From the NCBI GenBank assembly GCA_035762345.1, contig DASTPE010000082.1, positions 1-64,000 on the forward strand: a stretch of DNA of 64,000 nt. The letters run 5' to 3'. The notes under the pieces are model-generated. The model did no database searches, was not told the origin of the DNA, and saw only the letters and a program-made list of their open reading frames with translations. This document shows positions 55,258-63,585 of the stretch, in pieces; position 1 is the stretch's first letter, and each line of letters starts with the position of its first letter. The DNA comes from SCGC-AG-212-J23 sp035762345 (lineage in GTDB: Bacteria; Pseudomonadota; Gammaproteobacteria; Burkholderiales; SG8-39). A program made the translations under genes and the position numbers.

Positions 55258-56124
55258 TTATCCCGCGTAGTCTGGAGCAACGCGGATCGCAAATTCACCG
55301 ATACGTTCGATTCCGGCGCGGATCTCGTCGCCGGGCTTAACCGGGCCGACGCCCTCGGGCGTACCGCTGAAGATCAGATCGCCCGGGTAGAGGGTGTAGA
55401 AGCTCGTCGCGTACTCGATCAGTCGGGGAACGTCGTACACCATGCGGCTCGTGTTCGAGCGCTGCCGCGGCTCGCCGTTGACCGTGAGCCACAACTCGAG
55501 GTTTCCCGGGTCGGGGACTTCGTCCCGCGTAACGAGCCATGGCGCGAGCACGCTGTACGTGTCGATCGACTTGCGAAAACTTGGAAGCTCCGGGCCGCGT
55601 AGCGTCATGTCGAGGCCGATCGAGTAGCCGCAGACGTAGTCGAGCGCACTCGCGCGGCCGACGCGGTTCGCCTCGCGGCCGATGACCACAGCGAGCTCGA
55701 CCTCGTGATCGTTGCGTCGCTCACGAAAGCGCAGCTTGATGCCGTCGCCTGCGCCCGCAAGCGAGCTCGGCGACTTCAGAAAGAGCCCCCAGTCCGCAAT
55801 GGTCTTGATTTCACGGCCGTGGGCGATGCCCTGGTCGCGTTTCGCCTCGTCGATGTGCGCCTGGTAGTTGATGGGAGCATTGACGATCTTCGAAGGGTTG
55901 GCGACCGGTGGCCGCAGCCGGACTGCGGAGAGCGGCCGGCGTGCCGCGTCTGCTGCCAGTACCTTCGCCTTCTCCAGCACCGCGGGCAAGTGCGCGATCA
56001 GCGCGTCGCCATGGCGGTAGGGCCACTTCGGTGGCTGTATAGCGGCGAGCGCGTCGCTCACGTCGAGCACCTCGCTACCCTCGACCAGCCCAAGGCGGTC
56101 GTTGTCGAAGCGGCAGACCTTCAT
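55258..56124 (-). CDS. Fumarylacetoacetate hydrolase family protein (second copy)
   Basis: A 288-residue FAH-family enzyme, longer at the N-terminus than its neighbour (MKVCRFDNDRLGLVEGSEVLDV). It has NYQAHIDEAKRD, the acidic metal site HEVELAVVIGREAN, GYSIGLDMTLRG and SGTPEGVGPVKPGDE. It is the first gene of the aromatic operon, 23 nt before the NagK-like gene. It could hydrolyse or decarboxylate another ring-cleavage product; the substrate is not clear. Confidence 0.85.
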   Translation of the reverse strand: MKVCRFDNDRLGLVEGSEVLDVSDALAAIQPPKWPYRHGDALIAHLPAVLEKAKVLAADAARRPLSAVRLRPPVANPSKIVNAPINYQAHIDEAKRDQGIAHGREIKTIADWGLFLKSPSSLAGAGDGIKLRFRERRNDHEVELAVVIGREANRVGRASALDYVCGYSIGLDMTLRGPELPSFRKSIDTYSVLAPWLVTRDEVPDPGNLELWLTVNGEPRQRSNTSRMVYDVPRLIEYATSFYTLYPGDLIFSGTPEGVGPVKPGDEIRAGIERIGEFAIRVAPDYAG

Positions 56125-56273
56125 CGACTGAAAAAGTAGTTCCCCGCTTGACAGGAGAGCGGAAACGCGATGCCAGCGCTTCGCAAGGAAGCGAGCAGCG
56201 TGTCGCCCGAATGCACCGGCACCGGCTCGGGGTGGCCTTCCAGGGTGATTTGCATGCGCCGCGGGGAGAACTT

Positions 56274-56290
56274 ACGATGGTACCAATCGT
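56274..56290. promoter_or_regulatory. Palindrome before the MarR gene, candidate operator
   Basis: ACGAT-GGTACC-A-ATCGT: 5-bp inverted arms around a GGTACC palindrome, directly abutting the TTG start of the MarR gene and within the 166-bp divergent interval that serves the catabolic operon. MarR proteins usually bind such 16-20 bp palindromes. Confidence 0.45.
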
Positions 56291-56722
56291 TTGGAGCCCA
56301 AACAAATCCTGCGGCCCGGACTGCTGCCCGGTCTTCTCGGCTACCGATTGCGCCTCGCCCAGCAGGCGGTGTTCCGCGACTTCGGCGAGACCGTAAGCGA
56401 TCTGCCGCCCGGCCGCGTGGGGATCCTTCTGATCCTCGACGCGAATCCGGGCGTGACCCAGACGCGGCTCGCTCAGGCGGTCGGCCTCGACCGTTCCACG
56501 CTCGTCGGCGTGCTCGACCGGCTGGAAGCCCGCGGCCTCGTGGAGCGCCACCGCGGGGAGGACCGGCGCACGAACGGACTGCTTCTCACGCGAGCCGGCC
56601 GCGCGCTGGTCGGGGACGTCAAGCACCGCATCCGGGCGCACGAACGGCGCGTGGCCGCGCGGCTCACGGCAGACGAGAGAACGCAACTTCTGACGCTTCT
56701 GGCGAAAGTTGCAGGCAAGTAA
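56291..56722 (+). CDS. MarR family transcriptional regulator
   Basis: A 143-residue winged-helix regulator. The recognition region TQTRLAQAVGLDRSTLVGVLDRLEARGLVER and wing HRGEDRRTNGLLLT are typical. The start is probably TTG 56291; no ribosome site is clear. It is divergent from the FAH-nag-pca operon and is probably its ligand-responsive repressor. A hairpin terminator follows at once. Confidence 0.87.
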   Translation: MEPKQILRPGLLPGLLGYRLRLAQQAVFRDFGETVSDLPPGRVGILLILDANPGVTQTRLAQAVGLDRSTLVGVLDRLEARGLVERHRGEDRRTNGLLLTRAGRALVGDVKHRIRAHERRVAARLTADERTQLLTLLAKVAGK

Positions 56723-56745
56723 GAAGGGCGCCGAAGCGCCCTTCT
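56722..56745 (-). terminator. Bidirectional terminator between MarR gene and amtB
   Basis: Perfect 10-bp stem AGAAGGGCGC / GCGCCCTTCT. On the minus strand the loop is TTCG closed by C-G, the stable UUCG tetraloop, followed by TACTT. It can end amtB transcripts (stop at 56777) and, on the plus strand, MarR transcripts. Confidence 0.75.
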
Positions 56746-56776
56746 TATGTATTGGAGTGACTACTTACATCCAATC

Positions 56777-58246
56777 TTACATCCGGTATGCAGCCTCGCC
56801 GTGCGAGGTTGTGTCCAAGCCCTCGCGTTCCTCGTCTTCAGGTACCCGCAGCCCGATCGTGAGGTCGACCAGCTTGTACGCGATCGCGGCTACGACGCCG
56901 GACCAGACCAAGGTCGTGATGACCCCTTTGAGCTGAATCCAGAGCTGCGCGCCGATGCCGGGATAGCTCGATTGCATCGTCACCCAATCCGGAATTCCCG
57001 GCCCGCCCAAAGTAGGATCGTTGAATACGCCGGTCAGCAGCGCTCCGAGAATTCCGCCGACGGCGTGCACGCCGAACACGTCGAGTGAATCGTCGGCTCC
57101 GAGCATTTTTTTCAACCCGTTCACGCCCCACAGGCAGACGAACCCGGCTAGGAAGCCGATGACGAACGCGCCGGGAATGCCGACGTTGCCGGCCGCCGGA
57201 GTGATCGCCACTAGGCCGGCAACCGCGCCGGAGGCGGCGCCCAGCATCGAGGGCTTGCCTTTGAACAAGGCCTCGCCGAGGCACCAGGCGAGCACCGCGC
57301 ACGCAGTGGCGAGGAAGGTGTTCAGGAACGCAAGAGCTGCCACGCTATTCGCCTCCAGGGCGGAACCGGCGTTGAAGCCAAACCAGCCGGTCCAGAGCAG
57401 GGCAGCACCGATCATCGTCAGCGTGAGGTTGTGCGGCGGCATCGCTTCCTTGCCGTAGCCGATCCGCTTGCCGATCAGATAGGCGCCTACTAATCCGGCG
57501 ATGCCGGAATTGATGTGCACGACTGTTCCACCGGCGAAGTCGAGTGCGCCCCACTGCCATATCAAGCCGGCCTTGGCGTTCATCTCGTCGACGACCTTCG
57601 CGCTGGTGTAGGCGTCGGGTCCCATCCAGAACCACACCATGTGGGCGATCGGGGCGTAGCTGAACGTAAACCACAACGTTATGAATACGAGCACGGCGGA
57701 GAACTTGGCGCGCTCCGCGATAGCGCCGAGCACAAGGCAGCAGGTGATGGCAGCGAAGGTCGCCTGGAAGGCGATGAACACGATTTCGGGAATGGGGGTG
57801 TTCTTGCTAAACGTTGCCGCCATGGCGTAGTCGCCCTTCAGTGCGTCGGGGACCGCGCCTTTGAGGAACAGGCGATCGAAGCCGCCGAAGTATGCATTGC
57901 CCTCGGTGAACGCCAGGCTGTAGCCGTAGATGCACCACAGCACGGTGACCAGCGAGAACACCACGAATACTTGCATCAGCATCGACAGCGCGTTCTTCGA
58001 ACGCACCATGCCGCCATAGAACAGCGCCAGCGCCGGCACGCTCATCATCAGGACCAGCGCGGTCGATACCAGCATCCAGGCAACGTCGCCTTTGTTGGGT
58101 GTCGGGGGGGCCGGCTTCGCTTCCTCCTTCTTCACTTCGGCCGCGGCCGGCTTATCCGGCGTCGCCGCCGGCTTGTCTTGCGCCAGCGTCGCGCCCGCGA
58201 AAGTGAGCGAGAGCACCAGCGCCAGGAATGCGCAGAATTTCTTCAT
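56777..58246 (-). CDS. amtB: Ammonium transporter AmtB
   Basis: Inner-membrane ammonium channel, 489 aa. The signal peptide (MKKFCAFLALVLSLTFAGATLAQ) is followed by an Ala/Pro/Lys-rich periplasmic linker of about 30 residues, then about 11 membrane helices. Family motifs include FYGGMVRSKNAL, GGTVVHINSGIAGLVGA and DDSLDVFGVHAVGGILGALLTG (the pore His). It follows glnK by 10 nt. Confidence 0.96.
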   Translation of the reverse strand: MKKFCAFLALVLSLTFAGATLAQDKPAATPDKPAAAEVKKEEAKPAPPTPNKGDVAWMLVSTALVLMMSVPALALFYGGMVRSKNALSMLMQVFVVFSLVTVLWCIYGYSLAFTEGNAYFGGFDRLFLKGAVPDALKGDYAMAATFSKNTPIPEIVFIAFQATFAAITCCLVLGAIAERAKFSAVLVFITLWFTFSYAPIAHMVWFWMGPDAYTSAKVVDEMNAKAGLIWQWGALDFAGGTVVHINSGIAGLVGAYLIGKRIGYGKEAMPPHNLTLTMIGAALLWTGWFGFNAGSALEANSVAALAFLNTFLATACAVLAWCLGEALFKGKPSMLGAASGAVAGLVAITPAAGNVGIPGAFVIGFLAGFVCLWGVNGLKKMLGADDSLDVFGVHAVGGILGALLTGVFNDPTLGGPGIPDWVTMQSSYPGIGAQLWIQLKGVITTLVWSGVVAAIAYKLVDLTIGLRVPEDEEREGLDTTSHGEAAYRM

Positions 58247-58256
58247 CTCGTTCTCC

Positions 58257-58595
58257 TCAGAGCGCCGCCGCATCGGTCTCGCCGGTGCGGATGCGAATGA
58301 CTTTCTCAAGATCGAACACGAAGATCTTGCCGTCGCCGATCTTGCCGGTGTTCGCGGATTTCTCGATCGCCTCGATCGCCTGTTCGAGCAGCTCCGACTT
58401 GATCGCGGCCTCCACCTTCACCTTGGGAAGGAAATCGACCACGTACTCGGCGCCGCGATAGAGCTCGGTATGCCCCTTCTGCCGTCCGAAGCCCTTGACC
58501 TCGGTGACCGTGATGCCCTGCACGCCGATGGCGGACAGCGCCTCACGAACCTCGTCGAGCTTGAACGGCTTGATGATTGCCGTAACTAGTTTCAT
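58257..58595 (-). CDS. glnK: Nitrogen regulatory protein P-II (GlnK type)
   Basis: A 112-residue PII signal protein. The T-loop has Tyr51, the uridylylation site, in GHTELYRGAEYVVDF. The Walker-like and C-terminal TGKIGDGKIFV motif is intact. Genetic linkage to amtB indicates the GlnK form that plugs the channel when nitrogen is ample. Confidence 0.96.
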   Translation of the reverse strand: MKLVTAIIKPFKLDEVREALSAIGVQGITVTEVKGFGRQKGHTELYRGAEYVVDFLPKVKVEAAIKSELLEQAIEAIEKSANTGKIGDGKIFVFDLEKVIRIRTGETDAAAL

Positions 58596-58610
58596 GACTC
58601 CTCCGCAAGT

Positions 58611-59417
58611 TCAGAACGTCTTCATCACCGAAAGCACAACGGTGCTTTTGCCGGATTCCTTGTTGCCTTTGCTGCCCCCGGTGTAGTACCACCCGTTGTC
58701 GGCGTCTGTATCCACGTATGCGGCGCCAAGGATCCAGCCGTTCAGGTCGTACGTAACTCCAAGCTTCCAGTCTTTGTAGTCAAGCTCGCTGTACTTCTCG
58801 ACTTCGAGCATTCCGTAGTGGGCGACCACGGAGAGCTGCTTGTTGATCGGGAAGGTGGCGCTGAGATCGAGATACCACGTGCCGTCCGACCCCCCCGCCG
58901 GAGTGAGGGTCGCCCCTGTGTTTTTGTTCAACCAGTAAGCGCCGGCCGCCTGCTCGTTGTTGAGGCCGAAATAGTCGGTGAGCGCATAGAAGAATTTGGC
59001 CGAGAGCCACTTCCAGCTCGCACCTACATAGACTTCCCAGTTGTCGAAGTCCGCCTTGCCGGCGCCGCCGTCGAACTCCGCGTTGTGGTAGTAGTAATAG
59101 ATCGTGCCGATGTCGAGGCCGATGTCGCCGAACGTGGTTTTCCACCCGCCGTAGAAATCCATCTCGATGCCAGAGCCGCCGGTGTACACCTGGCTTGCCA
59201 CGCTCGAGTTCCAGTTGCCGATATAGATCCCGCTCGGATGCGAGTAATCGATGCCGCCCTGGATCGCCGGCCCGAGATAGGTTTGAGAAATGCCGCGAAA
59301 GCGGTAGTCGCTGACGATCGACATGTTCCCGGTTACCGGCGGGGGTGACTCCGCAACGGCAAGCACCGGCGCGGAAAGCGCCGCTGCGGCGGAGAGGGTT
59401 AGGATGGACTTGCGCAT
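58611..59417 (-). CDS. TorF-family putative outer-membrane porin
   Basis: A 268-residue protein with a signal peptide (about 1-22, ending VLAVAES). The body is rich in Gly, aromatic residues and alternating beta strands (GNMSIVSDYRFRGISQT at the N-terminus, ending VVLSVMKTF with C-terminal Phe), typical of small outer-membrane barrels. It is first in the torF-glnK-amtB operon behind a sigma-54 promoter, suggesting a role in uptake under nitrogen limitation; the solute is unknown. Confidence 0.87.
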   Translation of the reverse strand: MRKSILTLSAAAALSAPVLAVAESPPPVTGNMSIVSDYRFRGISQTYLGPAIQGGIDYSHPSGIYIGNWNSSVASQVYTGGSGIEMDFYGGWKTTFGDIGLDIGTIYYYYHNAEFDGGAGKADFDNWEVYVGASWKWLSAKFFYALTDYFGLNNEQAAGAYWLNKNTGATLTPAGGSDGTWYLDLSATFPINKQLSVVAHYGMLEVEKYSELDYKDWKLGVTYDLNGWILGAAYVDTDADNGWYYTGGSKGNKESGKSTVVLSVMKTF

Positions 59418-59462
59418 CGAAGGGTTCTCCCTTGAATTGGAAATGAGGTGACGCCGCTACGT

Positions 59463-59478
59463 AGCATCTCCTGTGCCA
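59463..59478 (-). promoter_or_regulatory. Sigma-54 promoter of torF-glnK-amtB
   Basis: The minus strand reads TGGCACAGGAGATGCT: GG and GC doublets separated by exactly 10 nt, with the -24 element TGGCAC perfect. It lies about 45 nt before the torF ATG. A nitrogen-regulated promoter fits the glnK-amtB content. Confidence 0.8.
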
Positions 59479-59527
59479 CCCTAGAATTCTTCGCGTGATC
59501 AATTGCTTGCTACACGCGGGTTAAGCT

Positions 59528-59548
59528 CCCGCACCATCTTGGTGCGGG
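59528..59548. promoter_or_regulatory. NtrC-type binding palindrome
   Basis: CCCGCACCA-TCT-TGGTGCGGG, a perfect 9-bp inverted repeat. Its core GCACCA-N3-TGGTGC equals the NtrC consensus. It lies about 50 bp upstream of the sigma-54 -24 element, a usable activator position. A weaker half site (TTGGTGC) lies near 59572-59578. Confidence 0.75.
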
Positions 59549-59604
59549 TCAGGCTATTGGCCTGCTCGCCATTGGTGCGCAGGGCTTGGAGTACCTTTCG
59601 GTGG

Positions 59605-59844
59605 GTGATCGACTCCAAACTTTTCGATGAGCTGCGCAGCCGCATCGACGAGGCACTGCGCAACTCGCCGGCACAGGACATAGAGAAAAACCTTCGCGCG
59701 CTTCTTGCGGCGTGGTTCGACCGACTCGATCTTGTGCTGCGCGAGGATTTCGAGGTGCAGAAGAAGCTGCTCGAGCGTGCGCAGGCGAAGCTCGCGGAGC
59801 TCGAAGCGCGCATCGCCGAGCTCGAGTCACGCAAGTCTCGGTAA
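59605..59844 (+). CDS. ubiK: Ubiquinone biosynthesis accessory factor UbiK (YqiC family)
   Basis: A 79-residue coiled-coil protein. GTG 59605 gives the family start IDSKLFDELRSRIDEAL, with LEKNLRA-like IEKNLRALLAAWFDRLDLVLREDFEVQ and a C-terminal Glu/Ala coiled coil (LAELEARIAELES). It helps UbiJ in coenzyme Q synthesis. It diverges from the torF operon; comM follows 52 nt later. Confidence 0.87.
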   Translation: MIDSKLFDELRSRIDEALRNSPAQDIEKNLRALLAAWFDRLDLVLREDFEVQKKLLERAQAKLAELEARIAELESRKSR

Positions 59845-59896
59845 ACCGGCGCGGCGCCACCAGCGTTCCTTTCTCCTAGTCAGCGAGAGGAGCGCC

Positions 59897-61396
59897 ATGA
59901 CGGTCGCTACAGTTGCGAGCCGCGCGCTTGCCGGTATCGATGCGCCAGAAGTAAGCGTGGAAGTGCATCTCGGCCCTGGGCTGCCCGCGTTCCACGTCGT
60001 CGGGCTGCCCGATACGGAGGTGCGCGAGGCGCGCGACCGGGTGCGCGCGGCGCTCAACCACGCACACTTCGAGTTCCCGGTGCGCCGGATTACCGTCAAT
60101 CTCGCACCCGCCGAGCTGCCTAAGGATTCCAGCCGCTTCGACCTGCCGATTGCACTCGGCATTCTCGCCGCGAGCGGTCAGCTTGCCGCGCAGGCGCTCG
60201 CCGGCCAGGAGTTCGCGGGCGAGCTTTCGCTTACCGGCGAGCTGAGGGCGGTAAGGGGTGCGCTCGCCATGGCGCTTGCAGTGCGTGCAGCGGGGCGCGC
60301 GTTCGTCCTGCCAGAGGGCAACGCTCCGCAGGCTGCGCTCGCCGACGGCGCTCGGATTCTGCCGGCGCGAACCCTACTCGAAGTGGTGGCCCACCTCGCT
60401 GGCGAAGCCCCGCTTAAGCCGTACATCGGCGAAGCGCATTGTGCCGCCAGTTCGTACGCCGACTTCGGCGAAGTCAAGGGGCAGCAACAGGCGAAACGGG
60501 CGCTCGAGGTGGCCGCAGCCGGCGGCCACAGCGTGCTGATGGTTGGGCCGCCGGGTACCGGGAAGTCGATGCTTGCCGCGCGCTTCCGGGGAATCCTGCC
60601 CGAGCTTTCGGAGGCAGAGGCGCTCGAAGTCGCAGCGATCCACTCGGTATCGGGTAATGGCTTCGAAGCGCTGCGCTGGGGCGAGCGGCCCTACCGCGCG
60701 CCGCATCACAGCGCTTCTACGGCCGCCCTGGTCGGGGGCGGCATCCTGCCGCGACCGGGGGAAATCTCGCTCGCGCACCATGGCGTGCTGTTTCTCGACG
60801 AGCTGCCGGAGTTCGACCGTGACGTGCTGGAGGCGTTGCGCGAGCCGCTCGAAACAGGCCGCGTGTCGATCGCGCGGGCCGCGCGCCAAGCGCAGTTCCC
60901 GGCCCGCTTCCAACTCGTTGCAGCAATGAACCCCTGCCCCTGCGGGCATTGCGGCGACCGTAGTGGCCGCTGCCGGTGCACGCCAGAGCGTATCGCGCGC
61001 TACCGTGGTCGCGTGTCCGGGCCGCTCGCGGACCGGATCGACATCAAGCTAGAGGTCCCGCCGCCGCGCGAGAGCGAACTGGTCGCGCCGGCGCCGGGGG
61101 AGGCGACAAGCTCAATAAGGCAAAGGGTCGAAGCCGCACGCCGTGCCCAACTCGATCGCCAAGGCAAGCCTAACAGCCTGCTCGGCACGCGGGAGATCGA
61201 CAACCATTGCGCGACCGACCGCGAAGGCGATCAGCTGCTGCGTCATGCGCTCGCGCGCCTGCTTCTCTCGGCGCGCGCGTATCACCGCGTGTTGCGCGTC
61301 GCACGCAGCATCGCCGATCTTGCACAAAGGAGTTCGATCGGTGCCGAGCACATCGCCGAGGCGATCCAGTACCGCCGGCTGGACGCGAGCTTCTGA
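59897..61396 (+). CDS. comM: Mg-chelatase-like AAA+ ATPase ComM (YifB)
   Basis: Hexameric helicase promoting branch migration in natural transformation, 499 aa. It starts MTVATVASRALAGIDAPEVSVEVHLGPGLPAFHVVGLPD, has Walker A GPPGTGKSMLAARF and LFLDELPEF (Walker B), and Cys motifs PCPCGHCGD. ATG 59897 is preceded by AGAGGAGCG. With dprA it supports competence potential. Confidence 0.95.
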   Translation: MTVATVASRALAGIDAPEVSVEVHLGPGLPAFHVVGLPDTEVREARDRVRAALNHAHFEFPVRRITVNLAPAELPKDSSRFDLPIALGILAASGQLAAQALAGQEFAGELSLTGELRAVRGALAMALAVRAAGRAFVLPEGNAPQAALADGARILPARTLLEVVAHLAGEAPLKPYIGEAHCAASSYADFGEVKGQQQAKRALEVAAAGGHSVLMVGPPGTGKSMLAARFRGILPELSEAEALEVAAIHSVSGNGFEALRWGERPYRAPHHSASTAALVGGGILPRPGEISLAHHGVLFLDELPEFDRDVLEALREPLETGRVSIARAARQAQFPARFQLVAAMNPCPCGHCGDRSGRCRCTPERIARYRGRVSGPLADRIDIKLEVPPPRESELVAPAPGEATSSIRQRVEAARRAQLDRQGKPNSLLGTREIDNHCATDREGDQLLRHALARLLLSARAYHRVLRVARSIADLAQRSSIGAEHIAEAIQYRRLDASF

Positions 61397-61412
61397 GGCT
61401 AGCGCCCCACGC

Positions 61413-61418
61413 TATAGT
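61413..61418 (+). promoter_or_regulatory. Putative -10 element of apaH
   Basis: TATAGT (5/6) in the 30-nt comM-apaH gap, ending 8 nt before the apaH ATG. It would give an almost leaderless apaH message. The -35 would lie in the comM end and is weak. Confidence 0.3.
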
Positions 61419-61426
61419 CACCAGGT

Positions 61427-62245
61427 ATGGCGACGTATGCGATTGGCGACGTGCAAGGCTGCTACGACGAGCTGCAACAGCTGCTCGGCAAAGTCTCATT
61501 CAACGAGTCTGCCGATCGGCTCTGGTTCGTCGGCGACCTGGTCAACCGCGGGCCGAAGTCGCTCGACGTATTGCGCTTCGTGAGAACCCTCGAAAATCGC
61601 GCGGTGGTCGTGCTCGGCAACCACGACCTGCATCTGGTCGCGCAACACGAAGGCGTCGCGCGCGCGCACGCGGGCGACACCTTCGGCGACGTGCTGGCAG
61701 CGCCCGACGCGGCCGAGCTCGTCGCATGGCTGCGGCGGCGCCCGATGATGCACGCGAAGGGCTCCTACGCGATGGTCCATGCCGGCTTGTTGCCACAGTG
61801 GAACATCGCGAAGGCGCTTTTGCTCGGGCAGGAAGTCGAGCGCGTGCTCGCCAGCCCCAACTACGGGGAATTCCTCAAGCACATGTACGGCGGTAAACCC
61901 GACCGATGGGACGACGCGCTGACAGGCTGGGAGCGGCTGCGAGTCATCGTGAATGCCATGACACGGATGCGCTTCTGCGACCGCGCGGGCCGCATGGACC
62001 TGAAGGGCAAGGGCACGCAGCCACGGCCTGGCTTCCTGCGCTGGTACGAGACCCGCATGCGGGCGGATACCTATACGCTGCTTTTCGGACACTGGTCGCA
62101 GCTCGGGCTTGTCCTCCAAGGCAAGATCGTCGGCCTCGATAGCGGATGCGTGTGGGGCGGCGCGCTCAGCGCCCTGCGACTCGAAGACCGCACCCTCTAT
62201 CAGGTAGCATGCCCCGGGTATCAGGCTCCCGGAGGCGAGGCTTGA
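61427..62245 (+). CDS. apaH: Diadenosine tetraphosphatase (symmetrical)
   Basis: Metallophosphatase cleaving Ap4A and decapping Np4-capped RNAs, 272 aa. Metal motifs are IGDVQGCYDEL, GDLVNRGPKS and GNHD near the N-terminus. The C-terminal HWSQLGLVLQGKIVGLDSGCVWGG is the family signature. It overlaps the HIT gene (TTGA). Confidence 0.96.
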   Translation: MATYAIGDVQGCYDELQQLLGKVSFNESADRLWFVGDLVNRGPKSLDVLRFVRTLENRAVVVLGNHDLHLVAQHEGVARAHAGDTFGDVLAAPDAAELVAWLRRRPMMHAKGSYAMVHAGLLPQWNIAKALLLGQEVERVLASPNYGEFLKHMYGGKPDRWDDALTGWERLRVIVNAMTRMRFCDRAGRMDLKGKGTQPRPGFLRWYETRMRADTYTLLFGHWSQLGLVLQGKIVGLDSGCVWGGALSALRLEDRTLYQVACPGYQAPGGEA

Positions 62246-62661
62246 GCGATTGCGTGTTCTGCAGGATCGTGGCGCGGCAGATTCCAGCCACGGTAGTGTA
62301 CGAAGATGAGCACACCCTCGCCTTCATGGACCTCGGCCAAGTGAATCCGGGTCACGTGCTTGTGACCGTGAAGGCACATGTCGAGAACATTTTTGGGCTG
62401 CAGCCCGGTCAAGCGTCAGCGGTCGCCCACGCAATGCTGCGAGTTTCGCGCGCCATCCGACACGCCTTCGCGCCCCACGGCCTCTCGGTGTACCAAGCGA
62501 ACGGCAGGGCGGCTGGGCAAACGGTGTTCCACTACCACATCCATCTGGTTCCACGCTACGAGGCCGACGGCATGGCGCTCACCTGGCCGGTGAAGAACCC
62601 GCCGCGCGATAAGCTCGAGGAGTACGCGGCGAAAATCAGAGCCTCATTTCCGCCAGGGTGA
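62242..62661 (+). CDS. HIT family nucleotide-binding hydrolase
   Basis: A 139-residue HIT protein. The N-terminal SDCVFCRIV has the zinc-type cysteines and the catalytic triad motif is TVFHYHIHLVPRY. TTG 62242 has a strong GGAGG 6 nt upstream and overlaps the apaH stop (TTGA); ATG 62209 would add 11 residues. Linked with apaH, it may act on dinucleoside polyphosphates or AMP derivatives. Confidence 0.9.
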   Translation: MSDCVFCRIVARQIPATVVYEDEHTLAFMDLGQVNPGHVLVTVKAHVENIFGLQPGQASAVAHAMLRVSRAIRHAFAPHGLSVYQANGRAAGQTVFHYHIHLVPRYEADGMALTWPVKNPPRDKLEEYAAKIRASFPPG

Positions 62662-63585
62662 ATAGCCGAACGCGCCGCGGAACCGGCGTTCAATCTCGTC
62701 GCGCGTCGCGGTGTGGTTCTGAGCCCCTCGCCGGGCGATCTTGAGCGCACCCATTAGGGCACCGAGCTTGCCGGTGCTGTCCCAATCCCAGCCGCGCGCA
62801 ATGCCATAGAGCAGGCCTGCGCGGTAGGCGTCGCCGCAGCCGGTCGGGTCGACGACGGCATCGGCGCTGACGCACGGCACTTCGTGGCGCTTGCCGGCGG
62901 CGAAAATCAGCGAGCCATTGGCGCCGAGTGTGCATACGAGTGCCTTGACCTCTCGCGCCAGGACTTCCAGCTTGCGTCCGGTCTTCTCTTCGAGCAGTTT
63001 GCCTTCGTAGTCGTTCACGGCGACGTAGTCTGCCATGCGCAGGAACTCGCGGATCTCCTCGCCCGAGAACATGGGCAGGCCTTGGCCGGGGTCGAAGAGG
63101 AACGGCACCGACGCCGCGGCGCATTCGCGCGCGTGCTGCAGCATCCCTTCCTTGCCGTCGGGGGCGATGATCGCGAGCCGCGCCCTGAGCTCGGGCGACA
63201 CATGGTTTCTGTGCGAGTGGTTCATCGCACCAGGGTGGAAAGCGGTGATCTGATTGTCGTCCAGGTCGGTAGTGATAAATGCCTGCGCGGTGAATTGACC
63301 CGGCACCCGGGTAAAGAGCCGCGTCGCAATGCCAAGTTCCCCAAAGCGTTCCAAGTACGGCTGGATGTCTTCCCCGACGGTCGCCATGACGAGCGGCTCT
63401 TCGCCAAGGAGCTTCAGGTTGTAGCCGATGTTCCCCGCCGTGCCGCCGAACTCGCGGCGCATCTCGGGTGTCAGAAAGCAGACGTTCAGGATGTGCAGCT
63501 GATCGGCGAGAAGATGATGGCGGAAGCGATCGGGGAATACCATGATGGTGTCATAGGCGATCGATCCCGTAACGAGGATGCTCAT
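62644..63585 (-). CDS. PfkB-family carbohydrate/adenosine kinase
   Basis: Ribokinase-like kinase, 313 aa. It has the Gly pair FGGTAGNIGYNL and the C-terminal DPTGCGDAYRAGLLYG with the catalytic Asp and anion hole. The N-terminus SILVTGSIAYDTIMVFPDRF resembles proteobacterial adenosine kinase-like members. It is coupled to the upstream DUF3426 gene (ATGA) and its 3' end overlaps the HIT gene by 18 nt. Adenosine as substrate is likely but not certain. Confidence 0.87.
   Translation of the reverse strand: MSILVTGSIAYDTIMVFPDRFRHHLLADQLHILNVCFLTPEMRREFGGTAGNIGYNLKLLGEEPLVMATVGEDIQPYLERFGELGIATRLFTRVPGQFTAQAFITTDLDDNQITAFHPGAMNHSHRNHVSPELRARLAIIAPDGKEGMLQHARECAAASVPFLFDPGQGLPMFSGEEIREFLRMADYVAVNDYEGKLLEEKTGRKLEVLAREVKALVCTLGANGSLIFAAGKRHEVPCVSADAVVDPTGCGDAYRAGLLYGIARGWDWDSTGKLGALMGALKIARRGAQNHTATRDEIERRFRGAFGYSPWRK

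Noticed and set aside
56764..56785. Direct repeat CTTACATCC near the amtB stop
   Set aside because: Only two short copies, partly inside the amtB stop region; no sign of a mobile or CRISPR repeat.
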